In this document: piece after piece, positions 34,833 through 43,359 of the stretch
Position numbering within the stretch: position 1 is the stretch's first letter
Layout: each line of letters opens with the position of its first letter
NCBI GenBank assembly: GCA_039024295.1
Contig: JBCDIQ010000001.1
Coordinates: forward strand, 1-64,000
Direction: 5' to 3'
DNA: 64,000 nucleotides
Origin: JBCDIQ01 sp039024295
GTDB taxonomy: Bacteria; Bacteroidota; Bacteroidia; J057
Program-made: the position numbers and the translations under genes
Notes under the pieces: model-generated
What the model was told of the DNA's origin: nothing
The model's input: only the letters and a program-made list of their open reading frames with translations
The model's database searches: none

Positions 34833-37493
34833 ATGGCGGTTTCACCATATCTCAAGGCCAAACTTACGAATTTTTTCCTTCTGCTTCTCGCAGTCTCGTT
34901 GCTTTCGTGTGGAAAAGAGCGCAAGAACTTTGTGGCAAGGTTTTACCACAACACCACTTCCTATTTCAACGGTTATTACAATGCTGATAAGCTGATTAAG
35001 GAAACTTCCAACCGGCTGGACCAGGAGTATCGGTATCCTGAAAAGGATTTTCTCGATGTGATTTATTATGGGACAGAGGAGGAAATCAAAAATTTTGAAG
35101 CGGACTTTGACAAGGTCATCGAGAAAAACGATGTGGTGATTTATAAACACCCCAAGGGTAACTGGGTGGATGACTGTCGGCTAATGAACGGCAAAGGGTA
35201 CTTCTATAAGCAGAACTATACCCTGGCCATGCAGAACTTTGACAATGTGCTGGAAAAATTTCCTGAGTCCAAGCTTATCCCCGAAGCACAGCTCTGGAAG
35301 TCCATGACGTATTATTACATGGGCAATGAGGAAATGGCCCTGGATTACCTCCAGGATAACATTCTTGCCTATGACACCATCGAATTTCGCAAAAAAGCCC
35401 TCGGAGAACTGGCAGTTTTTCAATCTGAGCTGGCCATTGAACGAGAGGCCTATGATACTGCGATGATCTCCCTTTCTGAAAACATCAACCATATCAAAGG
35501 CAGACATAAACGAGCAAAGGCCAATTTTTTGATGGGACAATTACACACCCAGCAAAAAAATTATCCCCAAGCACTGGAATCCTATCAGGCGGTTCCCAAG
35601 CTGAGCACAGACTATGAGCTTACCTTCAACTCCAAACTAAAAATTGCCCGTTTATATGTCGATTACCAGGAAGGCAAGGACGATGACCAAAAAGTGTATA
35701 AGTACCTCTCAAAAATGCTGAGAGACGAGAAAAACCTGGAATACCAGGACCAGATTTATTATGAATTTGCCTTACTGGAATTGAAGAAGGACAGCATAAC
35801 CCCGGCGATAGATTACCTAAAGTCTTCCATCAAGGCGAATGCAGGTAACCAGCGTCAAAAAGCACTTTCCTATTACAAGATAGGGCTGATATATTTCGAA
35901 AGCCTCCAGAAATACGGCCCCGCTCAAGCCTATTTTGACAGTGCGGCAACTGCCGTAACGGAGCAAATGCCAGAGTATAAGGAGATTACACGTATTGCGG
36001 CTACCCTGAAAGATTATGTCAATTATGTGACCACAATTGCCTACCAGGACAGCATGTTGCAGCTCGCAACCCTTTCCGACGAAGAACTGGAGGAGGTGAT
36101 CGACAAGGTGGCCGAGATTGAAGAGCAAAAAAGGCTGGCTGAACAAGAACGTCAGCTTCAGGAGCTATCAGCCCAGCAAGGGCAGTTTAATGACCCCTTT
36201 GCCCAGGGCGGCGGCTCAGGAGGTTCCTGGTACTTTGATAACCCTGTGGCGATCCAAAATGGCAAGCAGCAGTTTATGCAAAACTGGGGTTCTCGAAAAA
36301 ATGAGGACAACTGGCGGCGTAGCCAGAAGCAGATGGCCCTTGTTAGTTCAGAAGATGACAAAGAGGAGAATGCAGAACCCGTCGACTCCAGTTTGGTGAA
36401 TAAATACGGAGATCGGTTCAAGTATTATAAAGACATCCCCAAGACAGAGGAGGCCAAGGCAAAATCACTTGAGAAGATTGAATACGCCCTGTACAACCTC
36501 GGCCAGATTTACAGCCAGAAGCTCAATGAGCCGGATTCTGCTGTGAAGACATTTGAAACGCTGTTGGACCGTTTCGAAAACTCTGAATTCACCCTTCAGA
36601 CCCGATACGCCCTGTACCAATTATACCTGGCACAGGAAATCCCCATTTACAACATCCACAAAAACTACATCCTCTCGGAGCACCCAAAGAGTGTGTATGC
36701 CTACCTGATCCTTGGCAAAGACCCCAATGAATTGAAGGACCGCGAACAGGCATTTAAGGTGGCTTATACGGGCTTGTTCCGTGCCTACCGGGACCGGGAA
36801 TATGAAACCGCGCTAGGATTCAGCCGGTTTTTGCAAGCACAATTCGGAGACATGCCGGAACTAGATGTGGCCCGTCTGCTGTACATTCGGGGGATGTCAT
36901 ATGGCTACTTGGATGATAAGGACAGCTTGAAAACCATTCTGACCAATGTGGTGAGCACCTATCCCGAAGCAGATGTTACCCCATTGGCACGAAAAACGTT
37001 GGAATACCTCAATAATGGCCTGACAGGAGAAGAAGGGGCACCCAGCGAAACGGGCTTCCCCTCTGTGGACGAATCAACGGGAGATCCTTCTCTTTCTGAT
37101 CCCAACAATCCCAAATATCAAGGCTTCACTGCTGACATCAAGTCCAATGACAAGATCTTTGTCTTAATGTTTTTGGATAAAAACACCATCAGTAAGAACG
37201 ATGCCAGCCGTGCAGTGTCCAACTTCAACAAGGACAATTTTTCGGAATCCAACCTTAAGGTGTTCACTTTCTTATACCAGGGCACACATCTACTTCCTTA
37301 CATCAGCCATTTTAAAGCAGAAGAGGATGCCCAGAAATATGTCCAGGCATTTAAAACGTCTGATGCTGCCACGGTCATGCTGGGGGAGGATGGAAAGATT
37401 TTCTATATCTCCCATACCAACTTTAAGTTGGCCTACGGCAAAAAGCGCATGACCGATTACATTGATTACTTCCAGTATATCATGAAGCAATAG
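34833..37493 (+). CDS. SprE/PorW-like TPR lipoprotein of T9SS
   Basis: An 886-residue lipoprotein with signal peptide and lipobox LLSCGKE (Cys26). The start of the mature protein, FVARFYHNTTSYFNGYYNA, is the hallmark of SprE/PorW, a T9SS component that in Flavobacterium and Porphyromonas joins the periplasmic motor part (PorL/M) to the outer-membrane translocon side. Many TPR units follow (YKQNYTLAMQNFDNVLEKFPES, QKNYPQALESYQAV). A Gln/Gly-rich break occurs near residue 450 (QGQFNDPFAQGGGSGGSWYFDN), and the C-terminal part is also TPR. Length is in the family range. It fits the three T9SS cargo proteins and gldFG in the window. Confidence 0.9.
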   Translation: MAVSPYLKAKLTNFFLLLLAVSLLSCGKERKNFVARFYHNTTSYFNGYYNADKLIKETSNRLDQEYRYPEKDFLDVIYYGTEEEIKNFEADFDKVIEKNDVVIYKHPKGNWVDDCRLMNGKGYFYKQNYTLAMQNFDNVLEKFPESKLIPEAQLWKSMTYYYMGNEEMALDYLQDNILAYDTIEFRKKALGELAVFQSELAIEREAYDTAMISLSENINHIKGRHKRAKANFLMGQLHTQQKNYPQALESYQAVPKLSTDYELTFNSKLKIARLYVDYQEGKDDDQKVYKYLSKMLRDEKNLEYQDQIYYEFALLELKKDSITPAIDYLKSSIKANAGNQRQKALSYYKIGLIYFESLQKYGPAQAYFDSAATAVTEQMPEYKEITRIAATLKDYVNYVTTIAYQDSMLQLATLSDEELEEVIDKVAEIEEQKRLAEQERQLQELSAQQGQFNDPFAQGGGSGGSWYFDNPVAIQNGKQQFMQNWGSRKNEDNWRRSQKQMALVSSEDDKEENAEPVDSSLVNKYGDRFKYYKDIPKTEEAKAKSLEKIEYALYNLGQIYSQKLNEPDSAVKTFETLLDRFENSEFTLQTRYALYQLYLAQEIPIYNIHKNYILSEHPKSVYAYLILGKDPNELKDREQAFKVAYTGLFRAYRDREYETALGFSRFLQAQFGDMPELDVARLLYIRGMSYGYLDDKDSLKTILTNVVSTYPEADVTPLARKTLEYLNNGLTGEEGAPSETGFPSVDESTGDPSLSDPNNPKYQGFTADIKSNDKIFVLMFLDKNTISKNDASRAVSNFNKDNFSESNLKVFTFLYQGTHLLPYISHFKAEEDAQKYVQAFKTSDAATVMLGEDGKIFYISHTNFKLAYGKKRMTDYIDYFQYIMKQ

Positions 37494-37506
37494 GGTTGGG
37501 GTGTAA

Positions 37507-37910
37507 GGTATTCTGATTTTCACAAAGCGCACCAATGTACCTCCGGTCTCTGACCGGAGGGTTAATACACCGTTCGCATAACGGTGGTACAGGACTGTGA
37601 GGCCCACTTCTCCAAATCAGGCTTTGTGATTTTGATCGTGATAGGTTGTGAAAGAGCTAGGCTTTAGGAATCACAGGATACAATGTGGATCGGGTATTCT
37701 GATATCCCCAAAGCGCACCAATGTACCTTCGGTCTCTGACCGGAGGGTTAATATGCCGTTAGCATAACGGTGGTACAGGACTGTGAGACCCACTTCTTAA
37801 GGCCGGGATTTATGATTTTGGCCGTGAAGAATTGTGAAAGATGCTATGCTATTTGAATTCTGGTATTCATTGTGAGGGTTGTGCATTCTGATTTTCACAA
37901 AGCGCACTTT
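37507..37910. repeat. Degenerate tandem repeat of ~186 bp with two hairpins per unit
   Basis: This fills most of the 555-bp gap 37494-38048. Unit 1 is 37507-37692, unit 2 is 37693-37881, and a truncated unit 3 begins at 37882. Each starts ATTCTGAT..C.CAAAGCGCAC and contains GTACCT(C/T)CGGTCTCTGACCGGAGG, then CCGTT(C/A)GCATAACGG and TGGTACAGGACTGTGAG. The first is a near-perfect hairpin (9-bp stem, TCT loop) and the second a shorter one. No open frame with protein-like content is seen. Past 37911 I see nothing further. Confidence 0.75.
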
Positions 37911-38048
37911 GGCCACCTCCAAAAGGCTGTTACCCTAGATGATTAACAGTTTTTGATCAGCCGTCCCCTGAAATTTGTTGCAAAAATCCGCCGGGCAAAA
38001 ACAGATGTTGCCTTTGTTTGTTTTCAAAGAACATAACCCCAAAATCCT

Positions 38049-39281
38049 ATGAAATCCCTTCTCTCCACCCTGATTATTTCCCTCGGAACCATTCTCCTCC
38101 TCCAAGCCCAAGAAACCGATCCTTTGCACGGTGTGCGGGTGGATGTGGTGTACCTGGCATCAGATTACCTAGAAGGTCGTGAAACAGGCACTCAGGGAGA
38201 AGCCCTGGCAGCTGCATATATCGCACAAAGATTTGAAGCCTTGGGGCTAACCCCTGCAAATGAGAACGAATGGTTTCAGCCGTTCAAGTTTAACTTCAGC
38301 AAAAACCCACACGCCAAGCCTGGCAGTGGAACTACTCGAACAGGGAAAAATGTGGTGGGATTTATCGACAACAAAGCCGAGACAACCGTCATCATTGGAG
38401 CGCATTATGACCATATTGGCCATGGACACTATGGCTCACGTACCCCTGGCGACACTGCCATTCACAACGGCGCAGATGACAATGCCAGTGGGGTGGCGGC
38501 CATCATTGAAGTAGCCCGTCAGCTCACCCGGGAATACGCCCCGGAAGACAACAACTATTTGTTCATCGCTTTTTCTGGCGAAGAAATGGGGTTATACGGC
38601 TCGAAGCACTATGCCAAAAAGCCGCTACAATCGCTCGAATCAGTCAACTACATGCTGAACTTCGACATGGTGGGCCGGATGAACGCTGAGAAAACCCTCG
38701 TGCTCACGGGTGCGGGCACTTCTCCTAGTTGGAAACCTGCCATCGAAAATGCCAATAAGCAGGAACTGGTGCTGAAGACTTCTGATTCCGGCATCGGTCC
38801 CTCGGACCATACTTCCTTTTACTTGAAAGATATCCCAGTGCTGCACTTCTTCACCGGCCAGCACGATGACTACCACAAACCCGTCGATGACAGCCACCTG
38901 ATTAATTTTGAAGGCATCCAGACAGTAGCCACTTATGCCGTGCAGCTGATCCGTGAGCTGGAAAAAGACAAGAAGCTTGCCTTTACCAAAACCAAGGACG
39001 AGCAACAAGGACGCAGGGCCGCCCGCTTCAAGGTATCCCTCGGGATTATGCCGGATTACACCGCCAGCGTTAAGGGCCTGCGCATAGACGCTGTCCTTGA
39101 CGGTCGCCCGGCCCAAAAAGCAGGACTAGCAGATGGGGACATCATCACCCAAATGGGCGAAAAGGAAATCACCGATATCTACACCTACATGGAGGGCCTT
39201 GCCCAATTCGATGATGGAGACACAGCCAAGATCACGGTCAAGCGCGGCGATGAGACCGTGGAGGTTGAGGTGCAGTTTTGA
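38049..39281 (+). CDS. M28 zinc aminopeptidase with PDZ domain
   Basis: A 410-residue exported metallopeptidase. Following the signal peptide (LLSTLIISLGTILLLQAQ) is a PA-less M28 domain. Its metal and catalytic residues are in GAHYDHIGHG (His, Asp), NGADDNASGVA (bridging Asp), FSGEEMGLYGS (Glu pair), NFDMVGRM (Asp) and HDDYHKPVDD (last His). A C-terminal PDZ domain (about 325-405) has LRIDAVLDGRPAQKAGLADGDIITQMGEKEI. M28-PDZ proteins are widespread in Bacteroidota and probably release N-terminal amino acids from exported peptides. The ATG at 38049 gives a standard signal peptide. Confidence 0.92.
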   Translation: MKSLLSTLIISLGTILLLQAQETDPLHGVRVDVVYLASDYLEGRETGTQGEALAAAYIAQRFEALGLTPANENEWFQPFKFNFSKNPHAKPGSGTTRTGKNVVGFIDNKAETTVIIGAHYDHIGHGHYGSRTPGDTAIHNGADDNASGVAAIIEVARQLTREYAPEDNNYLFIAFSGEEMGLYGSKHYAKKPLQSLESVNYMLNFDMVGRMNAEKTLVLTGAGTSPSWKPAIENANKQELVLKTSDSGIGPSDHTSFYLKDIPVLHFFTGQHDDYHKPVDDSHLINFEGIQTVATYAVQLIRELEKDKKLAFTKTKDEQQGRRAARFKVSLGIMPDYTASVKGLRIDAVLDGRPAQKAGLADGDIITQMGEKEITDIYTYMEGLAQFDDGDTAKITVKRGDETVEVEVQF

Positions 39282-39289
39282 GGGGAGTG

Positions 39290-39541
39290 TTATTCGCAAT
39301 ACTTTTCCACTGCCGATTGGCGGATCAGTTGCTTATCGTCCAAACCAGAGGAGAGTTTAACTGATCCAAAAATGTCTCGAAATTCTTTCGGGACTTTCTC
39401 TTCTATGATTTCTTCTTCAGCAACGAGCCTTTTCAAGTAGTCTTCTACCAGTTCCTCAAGGCTTCTTCCGGTTTTTTCCGCGTAGATCTTGGCTTTTGTG
39501 ATGATGGAAGAATCTATGAACAGAGGGAGTTTGGAGGACAT
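39290..39541 (-). CDS. Antitoxin-like protein, DUF6364 type
   Basis: An 83-residue protein from ATG 39541. The N-terminal segment, KLPLFIDSSIITKAKIYAEKTGRSLEELVEDYLKRL, is a beta-strand plus two helices of ribbon-helix-helix type, as in DUF6364 antitoxins that pair with PIN-domain toxins. The tail (VPKEFRDIFGSVKLSSG) would wrap the toxin. No toxin gene is next to it: its downstream side abuts the M28 gene (8 bp between stops) and the upstream side is repeat DNA. It may be an orphan or the remainder of a lost pair. A start at 39601 is possible but adds an unlikely tail. Confidence 0.7.
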   Translation of the reverse strand: MSSKLPLFIDSSIITKAKIYAEKTGRSLEELVEDYLKRLVAEEEIIEEKVPKEFRDIFGSVKLSSGLDDKQLIRQSAVEKYCE

Positions 39542-39659
39542 AGGGGATATAGTTTTATTTTTTAGATGAATAGGGCTTGGGAGGGTTTTTCTGGTTAGCA
39601 TTGTCGAATGTGACTAGATAATAACCCAAAAACAGATAAAAGGACCAACTGACGGCACT

Positions 39660-40258
39660 CAACCCGAAGGGTTGATATATGGATAGAAATGGCGAATTAA
39701 TTGGGCGATCCTGAAGGGATCGAATAACTCGCAAGATTCTGGCAAGGATAATACCCACCCTTGAACTATACGACCTCTTCAGGGTCAGAGAAATGAATTC
39801 GGATCACCAATCCATACATATTTCATCCCTTCGGGATGAAAGGAATTGCTTCCAAAGACCTGGCACCAAAATAATTGTCCTCTGTCGTATCTAATCAACA
39901 GATTTCGCCCCGCTGGGGCTTTTTCCCATCGAAAACCTGTGCTAACCAAGGGCGTACTCCTCTGGAGCACGGTGCCCTGATAGGGATGGACAGATTACCA
40001 TGATAGATTTTGTAAAAATTAGGATAGCGTACCGCCGTTATCTGAACGGCGTAACCCTCTCCGGTCAGAGACCGGAGGTACAATCTTGTGTGGAACTGAG
40101 CATTCGGCTAGTTGAGCTTCCTTCGAAACCGATCAAGGTTTAAATCACACATTCTGTATTGGAGAACCATTGAATGAAGCAACCTGCTTCTAAACACTCC
40201 CAGCGGGAGTGACACCTTGGTAGATACAGTCCCGCTAGGGCATAAGCTTCGGAGAAGC
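39660..40258. repeat. Cluster of short three-base-loop palindromes
   Basis: This occupies most of the ~1-kb gap 39542-40547. Small palindromes of differing sequence follow one another: 39660-39674 (CAACCC-GAA-GGGTTG), 39706-39722, 39772-39786, 39822-39840 (TTCATCCC-TTC-GGGATGAA), 39907-39919 (GCCCC-GCT-GGGGC), 40033-40051, 40059-40077, 40195-40211 (CACTCCC-AGC-GGGAGTG) and 40246-40258. Such GAA- or GCT-loop palindromes are common in Bacteroidota intergenic DNA and recall REP sequences. No gene is supported. A further hairpin (ACCACT...AGTGGTTTTT) lies at 40420-40440. Confidence 0.65.
40026..40085 (-). repeat. Inverted copy of the two-hairpin unit from 37.5 kb
   Basis: The reverse complement reads ATTGTACCTCCGGTCTCTGA, then CCGGAGAGGGTTACGCCGTT and CAGATAACGGCGGTAC, the same order and nearly the same sequence as the core of the tandem units at 37.5-37.8 kb. 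The two loci face each other around the M28 gene and the antitoxin-like gene. Confidence 0.7.
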
Positions 40259-40547
40259 GATATCTTACCGGTTAACTATACAAGTTGGTGAGGACACACT
40301 CATTTTCAATTGAGATGAAATTACAAATGTAACATTTCGTTTCTGGGCTCTTGGATAGGCAGGTTCGGGCGACTTGTGGGCAGCGTAGGATTTTGCAGTG
40401 TTTGCGCCCAAAAGGGCACACCACTATAAGAAGTGGTTTTTATGGAACAGTTATTCACGGATAGGTATTACTACAAAAGAGAACCTCCTAAAACCTGTAC
40501 CATATTACCTCGCAGTAATGTAACTTAGCACAAAATAACCCCTACTC

Positions 40548-40823
40548 ATGAAACACCTCCTCCTCCTGCTATCCCTCTTCCCTCTGCTGCTTCCTGCCCA
40601 GTGCGATGCCCTTATCTCCCGGGCAGAGGAGGACATCAAAAACCGGGAGTAACGAGGGGCGATCAATAAACTCCTGCTACTTCAGGAAGAATGCCCAAAC
40701 GACAAGAAGCGGATCGATGGCTTAATCCAGCAAACGTTTGAGCTGATAGAGGGAGAAAAGGACAGGGCGGAGGCTGCAACCCTCGAAGCAGAACGAAAAG
40801 CGGAATACATAAAGGCGCAGACC
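40548..40823 (+). pseudogene. 5' end of the WD40 gene, cut off by an in-frame TAA
   Basis: From ATG 40548 the frame encodes a perfect signal peptide (MKHLLLLLSLFPLLLPAQC) and CDALISRAEEDIKNRE. TAA follows at 40650-40652, and the same frame continues without another stop as RGAINKLLLLQEECPND and RKAEYIKAQTLVSRLEKL, straight into the WD40 repeats. The helical segment after the stop is of the kind that usually precedes such repeats. A single change, for example TAC (Tyr) to TAA, would explain it. Either the gene is inactivated, or there is a sequencing error, or the stop is bypassed. Confidence 0.75.
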
Positions 40824-43334
40824 TTGGTATCTCGACTGGAAAAACTCCCTCCCAACTATGATGAGCGCAAGCTTCGCATGTATGCTGAACAGTGGCGGCA
40901 GTTGGAGGAATTGAGAGCAGAGGTGCCCCCTGCTTTGCAGCGAGAGATTGTGCGGCCTATATATGATCAGTTAGGACCGGAAAGGAAGACGTTATCTAAG
41001 ATTTCTTTTCAGCATTTAGATACTGTGTCCATCGCGCGCTTTTCTCCCGATGGAACCATGATTCTAACCGCTTCTGAGGATAATACTGCTAGGTTATGGG
41101 ATGTTAATGGAAAACTACTAACAGAATTCGATGGACATATAGATAAATTATGTGCTGTCCGCTTCTCCCCGGATGTGAAAATGGTCCTGACCAGTTCTGC
41201 TGATGCTACTGCCAAACTCTGGGATCTCGATGGAAATCTACTCGCAGATTTGAATAGACATACGAAATCAGTGACTTCTATCCATTTCTCCCCTGATGGG
41301 ACGAAGATTCTTACCAGTTCTGCAGATGCTACTGCTAAACTCTGGGACCTCAATGGGAAACTCCTAGTAGATTTGGATAGACATAAATATTACATTGAAT
41401 CTGCCTGTTTCTCCCCTGATGGGACGATGATCCTGACCTGTTCTGATGACAGTACTGTCAAACTCTGGGACCTCAACGGGAAACTTCTAGTAGATTTGGA
41501 TAGACATAAAGATTACATTGAATCTGCCTGTTTTTCTCCCAATGGGACGATGATCCTGACCTGTTCTGATGACAATACTGCCAAGTTATTCAACCTTAGA
41601 GGAGAACTACTGGCAGATTTGAATAGACATACAGATATCGTGTCTTCTGCCTGTTTTTCTCCAGACGGAAAACTAATCCTTACCAGTTCCTGGGACAATA
41701 CCACTAAACTCTGGAACCTCAATGGACAACTTTTGGCAATTTTGGATAAACATACGGATCCAGTGGACTTCGCTACCTTCTCCCCTGATGGTAAGCTGAT
41801 CCTTACCTGTTCGTGGGATAATACTGCTAAGCTATGGGATTTAAATGGACAACTACTGGCAGATTTGGATAAACATACAGACGAAGTTTATTCCGCTAAC
41901 TTCTCTTCTGATGGAAGGCTGATCATTACCTGTTCTGAAGATAACACTATCAAGCTGTGGGATTTAAACGGACAACTGCTGGCAGATTTGGATAAACATA
42001 CACATGCACTGACTTCTGCCTGTTTTTCCCCCAATGGAAATATGGTTCTGACGAGCTCAGCAGATAAAACCGCCAAGCTGTGGGATCTCAAAGGACAACT
42101 TCTCCCAGCCTTCGATAAACTTACAGACTATATACAAGCTGCCAGCTTCTCCCCCAACGGAACCATGATCCTGACCAGTTCTGTCACTAATACCACCAAG
42201 TTATGGGACCTCAATGGGCAACTGATTGCAGATTTTGATCAATATACGTCCAAAGTATCTCCTGCAAGTTTTTCCCCTAATGGAGAGATGATCCTGACAC
42301 TTTCTAAGGGTTGGGCTATCAAGCTATGGGACATCAATGGAAAGCTCCTTACAGATTTTGATCAAAATACAGCCAAAGTGTATTCCGCCAGTTTCTCCCC
42401 CGATGGGACATTGATCTTAACTAGATGCAGTGATAGTACTGCAAAGCTATGGGATATAAGCGGCCAACTCCTGGCAGATTTGGATGAACATACACGCTCG
42501 GTAACTTCTACTAGCTTTTCTCCAGATGGAAAACTAATCCTGACCAGTTCACTAGACAGTACAGCAAAAGTCTGGGATATAGACGGGAATCTACTCGTAG
42601 ATCTAGACAGGCATACATATGCAGTAAGTGCCGCTAACTTTTCTCCCAACGGGAAACTCATACTAACAACTTCTTATAGTGGTGCCCCCAAGGTCTGGGA
42701 GCTAAATGGACAAATCCTCTTAGATTTTAATAAGCATATATTCAATAGAAATGAAGAATATGTCCATTCTGCCTACTTCCCTCCCGTTGGAAACACGATC
42801 CTGACGAGTTCTTTTAATAATATGGTAAAGTTATGGAATCTTAAAGGGGTCTTTGGCACTTATTTAGAAAAACACACACCAAAGGTATATTCTGCTGGTA
42901 TTCAAAGGGCTTATTTCAAGATCAACTTTTCATCTGATGGGAGGCTGATTCTGACCAGTTTTGCAGATAAGACTCCCAAGCTCTGGGATTTCAGTGGAAA
43001 CCTACTTGCAGATTTTGATGGACATGAAACTTATGTAGAATCTGCCACTTTCTCCCCTGATAATAAGACAATCTTAACCAGTTCCTCGGACAACACCGCC
43101 AAGTTGTGGGACCTCAACGGAAACCTTTTGGCAGATTTTGATAAACATACACTCGGGGTACATTCCGCCAGCTTCTCCCCCGATGGGGCGAGAGTATTAA
43201 CTAATTCCTTGGATGGCACTATTAAACTCTGGCCCACCCCTTGCACCGTCTACGAGTGGCTACAAAGTGACGAATGCCACATTCCACCCCTCACCGAAGA
43301 AGAGCGCATCAAGTATAATTTGGTGGAAGAATGA
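40824..43334 (+). CDS. WD40 repeat protein with 18 repeats (probably a pseudogene)
   Basis: The uninterrupted part is 836 codons, nominally from TTG 40824. About 85 residues of helical lead are followed by 18 near-identical WD40 repeats of ~41 residues. The repeated unit reads FSPDGTMILTCSDDNTAKLW, then DLNGQLLADLDKHTDEVYSA. This is enough for two to three beta-propellers, and the protein ends soon after (EWLQSDECHIPPLTEEERIKY). WD40 propellers are scaffolds for other proteins. Without the part upstream of the TAA at 40650 the product would have no signal peptide, and 40824 lacks a ribosome site, so I think real translation began at 40548. Most repeats keep the GH-like and WD positions; variation between repeats is modest. 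Confidence 0.75.
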   Translation: MVSRLEKLPPNYDERKLRMYAEQWRQLEELRAEVPPALQREIVRPIYDQLGPERKTLSKISFQHLDTVSIARFSPDGTMILTASEDNTARLWDVNGKLLTEFDGHIDKLCAVRFSPDVKMVLTSSADATAKLWDLDGNLLADLNRHTKSVTSIHFSPDGTKILTSSADATAKLWDLNGKLLVDLDRHKYYIESACFSPDGTMILTCSDDSTVKLWDLNGKLLVDLDRHKDYIESACFSPNGTMILTCSDDNTAKLFNLRGELLADLNRHTDIVSSACFSPDGKLILTSSWDNTTKLWNLNGQLLAILDKHTDPVDFATFSPDGKLILTCSWDNTAKLWDLNGQLLADLDKHTDEVYSANFSSDGRLIITCSEDNTIKLWDLNGQLLADLDKHTHALTSACFSPNGNMVLTSSADKTAKLWDLKGQLLPAFDKLTDYIQAASFSPNGTMILTSSVTNTTKLWDLNGQLIADFDQYTSKVSPASFSPNGEMILTLSKGWAIKLWDINGKLLTDFDQNTAKVYSASFSPDGTLILTRCSDSTAKLWDISGQLLADLDEHTRSVTSTSFSPDGKLILTSSLDSTAKVWDIDGNLLVDLDRHTYAVSAANFSPNGKLILTTSYSGAPKVWELNGQILLDFNKHIFNRNEEYVHSAYFPPVGNTILTSSFNNMVKLWNLKGVFGTYLEKHTPKVYSAGIQRAYFKINFSSDGRLILTSFADKTPKLWDFSGNLLADFDGHETYVESATFSPDNKTILTSSSDNTAKLWDLNGNLLADFDKHTLGVHSASFSPDGARVLTNSLDGTIKLWPTPCTVYEWLQSDECHIPPLTEEERIKYNLVEE

Positions 43335-43359
43335 TTTCCAGAGCTGAAGGTAGGCGAAC

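Noticed and set aside
37290..37607. Minus-strand open frame over the end of the SprE/PorW-like gene
   Set aside because: It covers the hairpin repeat and real coding DNA on the other strand; its protein is antisense to both.
39895..40083. Minus-strand 62-codon frame starting MYLRSLTGEGYAV
   Set aside because: It consists of the palindromic repeat sequence itself; this is a common spurious product of such repeats.
41009..43246. Several open frames on the minus strand in the WD40 gene
   Set aside because: They all arise from the antisense of the repeats and translate as low-complexity Ser/Leu repeats without start context.
41000..43250. Regular direct repeats of ~123 bp, at first sight like a CRISPR or minisatellite
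   Set aside because: The period equals 41 codons and each unit encodes one WD40 repeat; there are no constant repeats with unique spacers.
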